64,000 nt of DNA from Carpediemonas membranifera. Its lineage: Eukaryota > Fornicata. The stretch's first letter is position 1; each line of letters starts with the position of its first letter. The notes under the pieces are model-generated. The model made no database searches. It saw only the letters and a program-made list of their open reading frames with translations, and was not told the origin of the DNA. Below, in pieces: positions 9,667 through 20,600 of the stretch. Position numbers and translations under genes: made by a program. The stretch covers positions 310,001-374,000 of the forward strand of contig JAHDYR010000003.1 in the NCBI GenBank assembly GCA_019828565.1. Direction: 5' to 3'.

Positions 9667-10152
9667 GAACTTTTGTCTTCGTTCTGCTGAGGGCAGTGAC
9701 GACTTCGGGAGATTTCTAGATTCAATCGAATCGGTTGTGGGCCCTAACACGCATCAGGTCGGCTGCAGCCCCGGGAAGGCCTGTCATACGTGTCAGAACG
9801 TGCCCCAGGGGTCTGCTGGTGTCGGCCGACCGCTCCCGCGTGTTCCATCGTCATCGGCTGTCACCTCGCGTCGCCGCGACCCGCTTGCCCAGACGAGCCG
9901 CAGAGCTTGCTGACCGGCCTCCGCGCCCGGAACATAGTTATACAAGACTACAATCGCTAATCTGGAACTCCAGAGGGCTTGGTGACGCTTCGAAGCTGAG
10001 CAGCCGCGCTCTTGACTTGGCTGGGACAGCGGCGGGCAATGTCGTCAACAAGACGTCGCAGAGCTTGCGACAGCGCCGTGACACCAGGCTCGACGCCTCG
10101 TCGGCGGTCGACGACTCGGCGACTGTGGCCACAAGACGACAGGCCTGTTTGG
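9667..10152. promoter_or_regulatory. Divergent intergenic region between Hcp copy 1 and RCC1-like gene R1
   Basis: These 486 bp are duplicated as 13531-14016 and must carry the promoters of both divergent genes. Frames here are open for long stretches (for example upstream of R1 from 10012, and from an ATG at 10039) but show no family similarity. I see no canonical TATA box. Confidence 0.45.
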
Positions 10153-11838
10153 ATGGACAAAGCAGCGCAACCACGCGATTCCGCGGCATTGGACATCGAA
10201 CAAGCGCTGATATCCGCATTCCGTCTTTCCGTCGCCATTACCTCCTCCATCTCCGGGGACATCCCCTCTTTGCTCCGCCACGCCTTCTCCAGGCACTTCA
10301 ACAAGGTCCTGCCCACAGGGCGCGATGCAGAGACCACCAATGCATCAGAAAGCAGCGTAGATCTCGAAGCACTCCAAGACACGCTCTCGAGAATTCCCCC
10401 CCTCGCACCAACCGCGCAAGTCCTCCTCGACCGCGCCCGCTCGATCCTCGCAGACGGCCTGCTGCTGTCCATGAATGTCGAGCTCGCGGAGGGGCAGGAG
10501 CTCCCGGTCGCCCTGCACACCCTGCTCCAGGGCACGCTGTGGGCCATCCTCATGGACGCTGGAGCCAACCCAGACGTCAACGGCCCCCAGCCTGCGCCCG
10601 CCGATCATACACCTCTGACTGATAGGTGTCTCTGGTTTCTGTGCAAGAAGTTCTTCTTCGTTTACCAAGTCACAGAAATGGACGCCGAGTATGTTGAGAG
10701 CCCTCTTATTGGCAGCAAAAGAACACAGAAGCTCCGCATATACGCTGGCATAGTCCTCTTAGCCCGGGCCGACGACCCAATGGCTCGCTTCCGACTCGCC
10801 CGAATGCCCAGAGCCCACGCTGTCCACACCTATTGTCACTCTTTTATTGCAGTCACGCCCCGCGGTCTGTTTGCCCACGGACGCAGCTACGGCCACCTAG
10901 GCATCAGCCAGGGCATGGCGCCAGGTAGATACGGGGGTGTTGATGGAATCGTATCTCTCCCATCACGGATACCATTCGATTGCTGCCCCGCAATCGCCCA
11001 ATATGAGGCAGAACTCATGCCCTGGAAGAAGGACAGGCTGGTGAAGCTGATACATGCGGGTCCCACAACACTCATCAGCACGCCAGCGGGCCTGGCGGTG
11101 GCCTCGAACAACATTGGGCAATTCGTCAACGACGAAGGCTTCGACTTTGAAACTCGACTCTTGTTCCATCAAGTGGATCTGCCTGATTGGTTTCTCCCAG
11201 ATCATATCAATGCCGAGCAGGATCCAATAATCATATCTATGGGTGATCAGCAGTTGATTTGTGGGAACAACAGGAGACACAGGCTCGGAATTGACAATTT
11301 CACAGGATTCACTCAATATCCACTCCATATCGACCGTATATTCACATCCGCATCCTATTACATGATTTTCCTTTCCGGTCGCGCCATATACATTTCCGGC
11401 GACACACCTGTTCGCTCCGACATCAGTCGCCGCGACCTTCGCCAGAACCTGACATTCGAGCAGCAACAGATGCTCCACGGTCTTGCCGAGTGGGTTCCCC
11501 CACAAGCCGGACCACAGATGCTTCAGTTCAAGACCCCTGTCAAAGCATTCTATTGCGACGGCGAAGATTTATTCTGGGTTTCTGAGGGTGTGACCCACGC
11601 TTTTAATGGCAAATATGGCCACTACACGCTCAAATATGAGCTTACCAGGTTTGGGGCAAAGAACGGCGTGGTTTATTACGGTGAGTCCGGCCGCTTCGTT
11701 CAGGACCCCAAGGGAAAGTGGCACCAAGTCCTGAAGAAGACGAGTAATAGGGTATACACAGCCTTTAGAGATATGGAAGATCCAGAGATCGTCATTGATC
11801 TTATTCCGGTGGAGGTCGACCCGGTAGAGGGTCTGTAA
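10153..11838 (+). CDS. F-box-like / RCC1-repeat protein R1
   Basis: One of five related genes in the window. The N-terminal part (residues 1-140) has GDIPSLLRHAFSRHF, then LPVALHTLLQGTLWAILMDAG, and CLWFLCKKFFFVY; the last two resemble a degenerate F-box (LPxxLLxxIL ... VCKxW) separated by an insert. After that come degenerate RCC1/ATS1-type propeller repeats, marked by short tails such as GLFAHGRSYGHLGI and ICGNNRRHRLGI. Repeats are poorly conserved compared with copy R5. The function is unknown; F-box/RCC1 proteins elsewhere can be substrate adaptors, which is only a suggestion. The ATG at 10153 matches the start of paralogue R4. Its first 423 bp lie in inverted-repeat arm A; the rest is unique. 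An AATAAA follows the stop. Confidence 0.7.
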   Translation: MDKAAQPRDSAALDIEQALISAFRLSVAITSSISGDIPSLLRHAFSRHFNKVLPTGRDAETTNASESSVDLEALQDTLSRIPPLAPTAQVLLDRARSILADGLLLSMNVELAEGQELPVALHTLLQGTLWAILMDAGANPDVNGPQPAPADHTPLTDRCLWFLCKKFFFVYQVTEMDAEYVESPLIGSKRTQKLRIYAGIVLLARADDPMARFRLARMPRAHAVHTYCHSFIAVTPRGLFAHGRSYGHLGISQGMAPGRYGGVDGIVSLPSRIPFDCCPAIAQYEAELMPWKKDRLVKLIHAGPTTLISTPAGLAVASNNIGQFVNDEGFDFETRLLFHQVDLPDWFLPDHINAEQDPIIISMGDQQLICGNNRRHRLGIDNFTGFTQYPLHIDRIFTSASYYMIFLSGRAIYISGDTPVRSDISRRDLRQNLTFEQQQMLHGLAEWVPPQAGPQMLQFKTPVKAFYCDGEDLFWVSEGVTHAFNGKYGHYTLKYELTRFGAKNGVVYYGESGRFVQDPKGKWHQVLKKTSNRVYTAFRDMEDPEIVIDLIPVEVDPVEGL

Positions 11839-11896
11839 TAATAAATAAAGTGACGGCAATTATAAAAAGATTTACGGGACCTGGGCGATGGCCATG

Positions 11897-13530
11897 CTAG
11901 GCGCCGCCTTCCCACGCGTCTAAGTCGACTGAGAGGATGGCGAAGATGTCACAATCATCGGGCGCCTCGCACTCGACCAGCTTCGCCACCCCACTTGACA
12001 CGCCCGTCACCCTGAACCACATGTCGGTGGACTTGCGACATAAGCTGACGGCTGTTTTGGACAACGCTTTTGCCTCAAATAGCACAGAGTACTGAGCATC
12101 TCCATCATGCAGATGAGTGCGGCCTTCAGTGACCCAGACGAGAAGATAATCGTCACAAAAGAACCCCTTGACCCTCTCTGGGAACCGGAGCGGGGTGGCT
12201 GCGACGCACTCCTCGTCAGCGTCGTATCCAGGCGGCAGGCCCGACTGGGCAATCGTCTTTGGAACCTCGCCGGCGAACAGCAGCTGGCGGCCGCTGAAGA
12301 AGACGTTGAAGGAATCTGCTGGCACGACCCGGTCGACCCTGAAGGGCAGCTCCTCGAAGCCAGTCAGCTCATCATCGTGCCCGAGCCCCAGCAGGCCATC
12401 ATGGTTGAACCCGCTGATCATCTGCCGATCGCCCATGGAGAGGATGACAGTCCAGTTAACATGCATGATGTGATCTGGGACAAAGCCAGCGGGCACGGCG
12501 ACTGGGTGGAAGCGGTTCTCCTCCTTGCCTGGACCGATATATAAATGAGATAATTTGCCACCGACAAGCCATGACAGTGCCGACCGGGGTGAGGATGAAG
12601 GTCCGACCGCCCTCCATAGACACATCAGTCACCATCCTGTGCTTCTCCCAGGGGGGCAGGCTGGCCTCGAGCTCGGCGACCTTGGGGCATGCGGGGAAGG
12701 TGAGGCGGGTCGGGTCAACTGCACCACCGGCCGCTGACTCGAACCCGCGTTGATTCGAATGGTTATCCCCCCAGCCCCACAGGCCCTTGGGTGTCCTGGC
12801 GATGTGGGTGCCCCAGTAGCTGTAGACCTCGAGGGCCCTGGGCATCCTGGCCCTGGTGAGGGCCCAATCCCAGTCAGTGTGGAGCATGAAGAGTCGACCC
12901 ATGTACATGCGGTGGTGATAGCATCTGTCGATGTCGTTGAACTGATAGCTCTCGCCGTCCTTCTTGGCAGCGTTCAGCGAGAAGAGAAACTTGCGGCAGA
13001 GGAACCAGGCATTTGGCCTCGGGAGTGAGAATGCGGCGGATCTTGTCGTGCATCTCGATGAAGTCTGGGCATCGCTTTTGATACCGCCTCAGAAGCCTGT
13101 CTTCGAGGTCTGGGTTGGCTCCAGCGTCCATGAGGATGGCCCACAGCGTGCCCTGGAGCAGGGTGTGCAGGGCGACCGGGAGCTCCTGCCCCTCCGCGAG
13201 CTCGACATTCATGGACAGCAGCAGGCCGTCTGCGAGGATCGAGCGGGCGCGGTCGAGGAGGACTTGCGCGGTTGGTGCGAGGGGGGGAATTCTCGAGAGC
13301 GTGTCTTGGAGTGCTTCGAGATCTACGCTGCTTTCTGATGCATTGGTGGTCTCTGCATCGCGCCCTGTGGGCAGGACCTTGTTGAAGTGCCTGGAGAAGG
13401 CGTGGCGGAGCAAAGAGGGGATGTCCCCGGAGATGGAGGAGGTAATGGCGACGGAAAGACGGAATGCGGATATCAGCGCTTGTTCGATGTCCAATGCCGC
13501 GGAATCGCGTGGTTGCGCTGCTTTGTCCAT
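11897..13530 (-). pseudogene. RCC1-like gene R2, mosaic and frameshifted
   Basis: The gene mirrors R1: its 5' part (13108-13530) is arm A', identical in protein to R1 up to the NPD of ANPD. From 13030 to 12357 it is instead near-identical to R3, and its 3' end (12356-11897) is unique. Two frame breaks are visible against intact relatives. Near 13007 the codons expected to read CLWF are two bases short. Near 12565 a four-base TGTC stands where three would keep frame. The final segment ends at TAG 11897-11899, 58 bp from the convergent R1 stop. Both lesions are shared with R3, so they were copied. Propeller motifs such as GLWGWGDN and GLLGLGHDDEL remain readable. Confidence 0.75.
12357..13030 (+). 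repeat. Left copy of a 0.67-kb inverted repeat (arm B')
   Basis: Reverse complement of 16561-17231, differing by one three-base indel (GATGATGAG versus GATGAG on the coding strand) and little else. It lies entirely inside the R2 gene and covers its middle propeller region. The right edge is only 77 bp from arm A'. Confidence 0.9.
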
Positions 13531-15691
13531 CCAAACAGGCCTGTCGTCTTGTGGCCACAGTCGCCGAGTCGTCGACCGCCGACGAGGCGTCGAGCCTGGT
13601 GTCACGGCGCTGTCGCCAGCTCTGCGACGTCTTGTTGACGACATTGCCCGCCGCTGTCCCAGCCAAGTCAAGAGCGCGGCTGCTCAGCTTCGAAGCGTCA
13701 CCAAGCCCTCTGGAGTTCCAGATTAGCGATTGTAGTCTTGTATAACTATGTTCCGGGCGCGGAGGCCGGTCAGCAAGCTCTGCGGCTCGTCTGGGCAAGC
13801 GGGTCGCGGCGACGCGAGGTGACAGCCGATGACGATGGAACACGCGGGAGCGGTCGGCTGACACCAGCAGACCCCTGGGGCACGTTCTGACACGTATGAC
13901 AGGCCTTCCCGGGGCTGCAGCCGACCTGATGCGTGTTAGGGCCCACAACCGATTCGATTGAATCTAGAAATCTCCCGAAGTCGTCACTGCCCTCAGCAGA
14001 ACGAAGACAAAAGTTCATGGAGATCGAAAAGCTTCTCGACAACAACGCATCCGCTTGCTACCAGTGCGAGCAAGCACGCGGTCCCGGCTGCAACACATTC
14101 AAGGGCGTCTGCAGCAAGAGCCCCGAAACCACCGCCATCCAGGACCACATCACGTGGCTCTGCATGCAGCTCGCGGCCGCCGCTGTGCAGAACCGCGCTA
14201 AGGTCACTGACGAGCAGCTCGTTCTGTTCAACCGCGCGATGTTCACGACGCTCACCAACGTCAACTTCGACGACGACGCCCTCATGCGCTACGCCGAGGA
14301 CCTCACCGCCGAGCTGACCACCCTCGGCGTCAGTGGCGTCAACAAGTCCGCCGCCGAGGCCGTCGCGACCCTCAAGGACTACGGGCTCGCCCACCGCATC
14401 CACAAGTTCGGCGAGACCGTCGCCGGCCTCCGCGAGACCGTTGTCTACGGCATCCGCGGCGCCGCCGCCTACGCGGACCACGCCTTCGTGCTCGAGGGCC
14501 TCGACCCCGTGCGCAAGGAGACGTGGATGAACGTCGAGGCGATGGCCGAGCTCAACAAGGACGACCTGTCCGTCGACGCGCTCCTCGGCCTCACGCTCAA
14601 GGTCGGCGAGGCCAACTTCGGCATCATGGCCGCGCTCGACAAGGCGCACAACGCGGCGCTCGGCCAGCCCAGCTTCGCGCCCGTCAACACCCGGCCCGTC
14701 GAGGGCAAGTGCATCCTCATCACGGGCCACGACATGGACGACCTCCACAAGCTGCTCGAGCAGTGCGAGGCGCGCGGTGTGAACGTCTTCACCCACGGCG
14801 AGATGATCCCCGCCCACGCCTACCCCGTCCTGCGCAAGTACAAGTGCCTCGTCGGCAACTACGGCACGTCGTGGCGCAACCAGCGCAAGGAGTTCCCGCT
14901 CTTCCCCGGCCCCGTGCTCTTCACGACGAACTGCATCATGCCCCCGCGCGAGGACTACAAGCACCGCGTGTTCACGACCGGCCGCGTCGGCTTCCCGGGC
15001 CTGACCCACGTCGCGAACGGCGAGTTCGAGCCCGTCATCGCGGCCGCGCTCGAGGCGCCCGGCTACACCAAGGCCGACGTCGAGGCCGCCAACGCCGAGT
15101 CGCCCCTGCTCGTCGGCGCGATGCACGCCGAGGTGCTGAGCCACGCGGGCAAGGTCCTCGAGCTAATCGGCGCGGGCAAGCTGCGCCACATCTTCTTCAT
15201 CGGCGGCTGCGACGGCAGCACGCCCGGCCGCAACTACTTCTCGGACCTCGCCGAGGCCATCCCCGACGACTGCCTGATCCTGACCGGCGCCTGCGGCCGC
15301 TTCCGCATCAACCGGGTCAAGGACTACGGCGACATCGAGGGCATCCCGCGCCTGCTCGACGTCGGCCAGTGCAACGACGTCTTCAGCGCCATCAAGATCG
15401 CGGTCGCCCTGTCCGAGGCCACCGGGCTCGCCGTCAACGACCTGCCGCTCTCGCTGTGCGTGAGCTGGTTCGAGCAGAAGGCCGTCGCCGTGCTGCTGAC
15501 GCTGCTCCACCTGGGCATCCGCAACATCCGCCTCGGCCCCTCGCTGCCCCGTTTCCTGACCCCCGACGCCCTCGCCGTGCTGGCCGACAAGTTCGCCCTG
15601 AAGCCCACGAACAACAAGGACGCCAAGGGCGACCTCGCGGACATGCTCGCCGGCGAGCACTAGACATAAATGTGACATATCTCGTTCCAGC
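13108..15691 (-). repeat. Right arm of the 2,584-bp inverted repeat (arm A')
   Basis: Reverse complement of 7992-10575. It carries Hcp copy 2, the divergent spacer (13531-14016) and the 5' part of R2. Three amino-acid differences in Hcp and at least two non-Hcp substitutions separate the arms, so this is a real, slightly diverged copy and not a folded assembly. Confidence 0.95.
14017..15663 (+). CDS. hcp: Hybrid cluster protein / hydroxylamine reductase, copy 2
   Basis: The second, intact Hcp gene, 548 residues, in the opposite orientation to copy 1. All recognisable cluster ligands and glycine-rich loops are present. It differs from copy 1 at three positions that I can see: HAYPVLRKY instead of HAYPALRKY, HVANGEF instead of HVTNGEF, and GACGRFRIN where copy 1 has GACGCFRIN. 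Bacterial Hcp sequences commonly lack a Cys at that last position, so I take Arg as ancestral and the Cys in copy 1 as new, with low certainty. The third codon positions are almost all G or C. Divergent neighbour: broken R2 on the minus strand. Confidence 0.95.
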   Translation: MEIEKLLDNNASACYQCEQARGPGCNTFKGVCSKSPETTAIQDHITWLCMQLAAAAVQNRAKVTDEQLVLFNRAMFTTLTNVNFDDDALMRYAEDLTAELTTLGVSGVNKSAAEAVATLKDYGLAHRIHKFGETVAGLRETVVYGIRGAAAYADHAFVLEGLDPVRKETWMNVEAMAELNKDDLSVDALLGLTLKVGEANFGIMAALDKAHNAALGQPSFAPVNTRPVEGKCILITGHDMDDLHKLLEQCEARGVNVFTHGEMIPAHAYPVLRKYKCLVGNYGTSWRNQRKEFPLFPGPVLFTTNCIMPPREDYKHRVFTTGRVGFPGLTHVANGEFEPVIAAALEAPGYTKADVEAANAESPLLVGAMHAEVLSHAGKVLELIGAGKLRHIFFIGGCDGSTPGRNYFSDLAEAIPDDCLILTGACGRFRINRVKDYGDIEGIPRLLDVGQCNDVFSAIKIAVALSEATGLAVNDLPLSLCVSWFEQKAVAVLLTLLHLGIRNIRLGPSLPRFLTPDALAVLADKFALKPTNNKDAKGDLADMLAGEH

Positions 15692-15934
15692 CGATTCACT
15701 CAATTGACGTCCTACGTCAGGCTCGGGCATAACATGCGAGACTTGCGCGAGTATACGGGGCAGCAAGCGGTTTAAGCTCATAGCCACGCCGGCAAACGAA
15801 GAGGGTGGGCCTTGCGCGAGCAGGCGCCGGCAGATGATTGTCGACCTGACCCACGAGCGAGAGCTGTGGCTGGTCGGGTGTTGCAATGGTCCAAGTCAGT
15901 CGGGCGTGTCATTCTCAAGTCATTCTCGAAGACG

Positions 15935-17627
15935 ATGGTTGGTCAGGATCCTTTTCAGCGGCTGGACGCCTGCATTACTAATGTTGATACTGAGATTGCT
16001 AAGCTGAACGGCATGGCACTTCCCGACGAGGAGATCGATGCCCGCCTTGCAAGGATGGACGCTTCTCGCGCTCGCTTAGCCGCCATGCGCTCTTCAGAGC
16101 CCTAGAGCGGCAGGGACATCCAACGGGATGCAATAATTGGCCTGCATTCCGTTATTTCGCGCGACTATGTGGATTTGCCAGGCGACATTCCCACTCTCAT
16201 GCGAGAGGCCTTCACTCGCGAGTTTGGCGAGGAGCTCCCGGACGAAGACGGCGATGTCAAGCAGGCCACAGCTGAGGAGGTGATTAGCGCGCTCACGGCG
16301 CTCGACCTCCACCATCGCACTGCCATCAACTTTGTCAACAGGATTGTCGCGTTTCTCTCTCACGGCCCCCCGCTGTCCATGAACAGACTCCTGAAGCCCG
16401 GAGAGGACCTCCCGGCCGCTCTACACACGCTCAACCAGGGCGCGGTGTGGGCGTGTCTGCTGGGTGGCGGGGCCAACCCCGACCTCGAGGACAGGGTGCT
16501 GGAGGGGGACATAAGTGTTCTTTCAGGTGAAGACGATATCATTTGCCAGCTCTACAACGCTCTCACTCCCGAGGCCAAATGCCTGGTTCCTCTGCCGCAA
16601 GTTTCTCTTCTCGCTGAACGCTGCCAAGAAGGACGGCGAGAGCTATCAGTTCAACGACATCGACAGATGCTATCACCACCGCATGTACATGGGTCGACTC
16701 TTCATGCTCCACACTGACTGGGATTGGGCCCTCACCAGGGCCAGGATGCCCAGGGCCCTCGAGGTCTACAGCTACTGGGGCACCCACATCGCCAGGACAC
16801 CCAAGGGCCTGTGGGGCTGGGGGGATAACCATTCGAATCAACGCGGGTTCGAGTCAGCGGCCGGTGGTGCAGTTGACCCGACCCGCCTCACCTTCCCCGC
16901 ATGCCCCAAGGTCGCCGAGCTCGAGGCCAGCCTGCCCCCCTGGGAGAAGCACAGGATGGTGACTGATGTGTCTATGGAGGGCGGTCGGACCTTCATCCTC
17001 ACCCCGGTCGGCACTGTCATGGCTTGTCGGTGGCAAATTATCTCATTTATATATCGGTCCAGGCAAGGAGGAGAACCGCTTCCACCCAGTCGCCGTGCCC
17101 GCTGGCTTTGTCCCAGATCACATCATGCATGTTAACTGGACTGTCATCCTCTCCATGGGCGATCGGCAGATGATCAGCGGGTTCAACCATGATGGCCTGC
17201 TGGGGCTCGGGCACGATGAGCTGACTGGCTTTGTCGACTTGCCCTTCCGGGTCGATCAGATCATGTCAGACATATACTTCAACGTATTTCTCAGCGGCCG
17301 CCAGTTGCTCATGGCCGGCCCAGTTCCCATTTACCTTCCCATTGATGTCATCCTGGCGGGCCTGCTTCCAGAGGATTCAATCGGGGCGACACGTGTTTCA
17401 CAGCCACCCCACTCCGGTTCCCTGAGAGGGTCAAGGGGTTTTACCCAAATCTGATCTTGGTGATGGAGGGCAAAACCATTTTTTATCACTCTCATGCTGT
17501 TATGTACAAAGTGTTTGCGCCGCTAACCCTCCCTTTAGAGATCGCTGCATGCAGCGATAATTCCTTCCGCAACGCGGCTGGTCAGTGGGTTTTGCTGGAA
17601 AATGACTGGTGTCTATTTTTCATTTAA
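15935..17627 (+). pseudogene. RCC1-like gene R3, degenerate
   Basis: A member of the R1/R2/R4/R5 family with several lesions. A short frame from ATG 15935 ends in TAG at 16103-16105; directly after the stop the same frame continues into the family N-terminus (GDIPTLMREAFTREFGEEL, then LPAALHTLNQGAVWACLLGG and ANPDLEDR). Near 16584 two bases are missing where relatives read CLWF. Near 17026 an extra base breaks the repeat region. Between about 17390 and 17410 a third shift is needed before the 3' frame reading PLRFPERVKGFYPN, which runs to TAA 17625-17627. The segment 16561-17231 is repeated in R2. An AATAAA-like signal follows at 17632. Confidence 0.7.
16561..17231 (-). repeat. Right copy of the 0.67-kb inverted repeat (arm B)
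   Basis: Reverse complement of 12357-13030 apart from a three-base indel. Similarity starts at TCTCACTCCC and stops at CTGACTGGCTT, both inside the R3 reading frame. Confidence 0.9.
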
Positions 17628-17651
17628 CGGGCAATAAAGATTATCGATGTT

Positions 17652-20600
17652 TTAATCAGTCTTCTTGGGCACGTTGAGGCCGACACCTGGCAGCTGCATG
17701 GGCGACAGCACCAGCTTGACACCAGGTCGCGGCATGCCCACCAGGGGGGGCAACCCCGACCGCCCGAGGGTTGGGGGGAGTCGGGCTACAGGTGGTGTCC
17801 CGGCCGGAGGGGAATTAGGAGGCAGCTTCATCGGGCTGGCTGTGGATGGGTTGGGCGATTGTCCAAGGGGCGGGCGGATGGCGGGGAGGGTAGGTCTCAC
17901 GCCGACAGGGACGTTCATGCCTCCGATGCTGTTAAGTGAAGACCGACCAGGTTGGGTTGGCATCATCGCCGGCTTGAGCAAGGGAGGCAGGTCCATGGGG
18001 GGCAGCACGGTCGGGGTCGACCCGACGATGGGCTGGGGCTTCAGGTCCTCGTCGTCACTGCCTTTGGTCTTGGTCCTAAACAGCATGACGACCTCGACGA
18101 CAATGGCAGAGCCGGCCATGGCGAGGATGCAGGTGCAGCAGAGACAGCCGAGCAAGAGAAGGGAGGCAACCGCGAACGAGGGGATGACCGCATAGAGCAC
18201 GCTGACCTCGTTGTAAGTCTCGGAGTCGGATGCGATCTCGGTGCCGTCGAACGTGGCAACGATGGTTCGCGTGTCGGCGCTGAGGTACACCTGGGTCGAG
18301 ACGGAGGTGGAAGCAGAGGCAGCGGTAGAGCAAATGGCGTTGTCTGACAGTACAAGGGCCTGCTCCTCGTCGTCGATGAGGATGGCGAACGCGGTGGTGC
18401 CAGTGAGCGTGACATCGGTCATCGTGAGGCAGTACTCGCCCTCAGCCCGCTTGGAGATGGACGGCGAGAACGAATCAGCAAGGTTAGACCCGCTGACCGT
18501 CTCATCTGACACACACGTGACAGTGCCAGCGGTCAGTATGCCCGTAAGTGGCCGAACTCCCATCGCAGCGAAGGGGAGGTTGCTGGGGCAAATCCTTGAC
18601 TCCATAGCGGCGATAAGAGTCGTGCCGGAAAGAGTCAGAGTCGTGTCCGGAGTCTCGAAATCTGCCGGAATGGTCAGGGTCGTCGACTCAATGGTCGAGT
18701 CGGAGAATTCAACCTCAAGCTCGTAGTCGCCTGGGTGGATGGCGCCGTCGCTGCTCCCCACGATGGGGATGATTTCCACTGGACTAGTTGAGATAATCGT
18801 GGCGGCGACACCGTCAACCGTGATGGCGTCAATGTCGCTCCGGCCGGAGACCTCCACAGACGTCGTCGAGTTCTCGACCTCAGAGAGGCAGGTTGAGTGG
18901 CCGTGCCCGTCGGCGTCGTTGGTCGACCCAGTGCCGCAGGTCTGGCAGATGTCAGCGCCGGGGGAGTCGGCGAAATGGCCGCCGTCGCAGACTTCTGGGG
19001 TTGAGCGGCCGTCTGAAGGGACGACTGAGCCTGGGGGGGCGTCGACGCACTCCCAGTAGCCGGGGGCAGGCGAGTATGACCCAGCGGGGCAGGGGGCGCA
19101 CGAGTGCCAGGAGTCGGCGTAGTTACCGGCATCGCAGGTCATGCCGATCATGCTCAGCTCGTACGCCCCGTCAACGAGGGATACGACCGCCATAGACATG
19201 GGGTCGACGGCAAGCCCGTGGCCGAAGCCAGGGTCTGGGTCAAAGCCGTCGTCCCTGAGATAAACGTGTACAGTGGCCGTGGCAGAGCCGGAAGCCCTGC
19301 TGTAGAGATGGACGGCGCCGAACGCGTCTGTGGCGGCGACGGTGGTTCCATGGACAGCGACTGCCCGGCCAAGACCCTGGTCCTCGATCGGGTCGAAGTC
19401 GGGCCAGATGACAGAGTCCGTGTCTGATACCCACATCCCAAAGGAGCCAGCAGCAGTCCGGTGACCGGAAAATCCAGTGTCCAGTGCGCCGTCGCCGAAC
19501 GCCACAGTTTCTCCAGATGTGGCGGAGACGACCCTGCTGAACTGCACCGAGTTGACTGCGGTACATGGCATGAGGAACGCGCAGACGCGGCTCTCGTCGG
19601 CCATGCCCACGGCAAACCTGATCGAGGGGGCGAGGCTCATGATTCCCACGGTCAGGGCGACCCCTCCGATCGCTGTCGGGGTATACTGGTCGATCCACTC
19701 TTCGTTGGTCTCGTCGTACAAGAAGAACTCTACTACAGACGTGCCAGCGGAGTCGTCCCACGCGAGGGCTGCGAGGAGGGGGTACTGCAGGTCGAGGGAC
19801 TTGCCAAACTCGGCAGTGCTGGTGGCAGTCAGCGTTGAGTGGAAGGGGAAGGTGTGGCCGTCGCGGGTGTACACGAACACGGCCCCGGCCCCGGCGTCGG
19901 TCAGGCTGGGGGCGCCGACTGCGAGCCAGTCATCCCTCAGCACCATGGCGTGCCCGAAGTCCGTGGCGGCCGATGGCGGGGTGACTGTGGCGTTGGGGGT
20001 CCACACCGAGAGTACGGCGGTGTAGAGGCTGACCTGGTTCGTCTCGGGCAGACCGACGAGGAGGAGGTCGTCGTCGAGGGCTACGGCTGGGGTATACGAG
20101 CTGACGCCGAGGTCGAGGGTCTGGATGCCGTATGATCTGGTGCACGAGGTCGACTCGGCCGCAGTCTGGCTGGTAGCCACGGGGCACTCGATGGGGGCGG
20201 TGTGGGCATAGCCGTCATCTGGGACAAAGAAGCCGGCGTCGGCAGACAGACACTCAGTGGAGCCCTTGTTGGGCTGGTACGTGCCGGCATCGCAGGGCAC
20301 GCATGTTGTTGAATTGTCGGCGTAGGACCCGTTGAGGCACCTGGTGTGGCTGTTGGAATAGGCGATGCTGCCGCTGGGCACGGGGCCACACTCGAGCCAG
20401 GACGTCGCGACCTCGTCGACAGGACAGTCGTAGCGGGAGTAAATGACGATGTCGCTATACCCAACAACAATTAGGCCGCTGTCTGTGATCTTGAGCCCCA
20501 TCCCCATCGCCTCGCCCGAGACGACACCTGGTATAGTGAGCGTGTGGGCCGCCGACCAGAACCCTGGGGCAACGCGGTCGTAGACAACAATCGATCCATT

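Larger units (their letters stand above)
7992..10575 (+). repeat. Left arm of a 2,584-bp near-perfect inverted repeat (arm A)
   Basis: This segment is the reverse complement of 13108-15691, with equal length (2,584 bp) and only a handful of substitutions found by eye. It contains the whole Hcp gene, the 486-bp divergent spacer and the first 423 bp of the RCC1-like gene from its ATG at 10153. Similarity stops sharply at both ends: at 7992 just beyond the Hcp stop, and at 10575 in the middle of the RCC1-like reading frame. No terminal repeats or transposase lie at the ends, so a segmental duplication is more likely than a transposon. Confidence 0.95.

Noticed and set aside
8539-9690. Long plus-strand frame (383 codons) across Hcp copy 1, and its mirror at 13993-15144
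   Set aside because: Antisense shadow of a GC-rich gene; composition is Val/Leu/Gly/Glu-heavy without motifs, and Hcp itself is certain.
17026-17062. 37-nt GT...AG segment in R3 (and its mirror in R2) that would restore frame
   Set aside because: Lacks the CTNAC acceptor motif and its removal deletes sequence that still matches the RCC1-like paralogue R4; a frameshift fits better.
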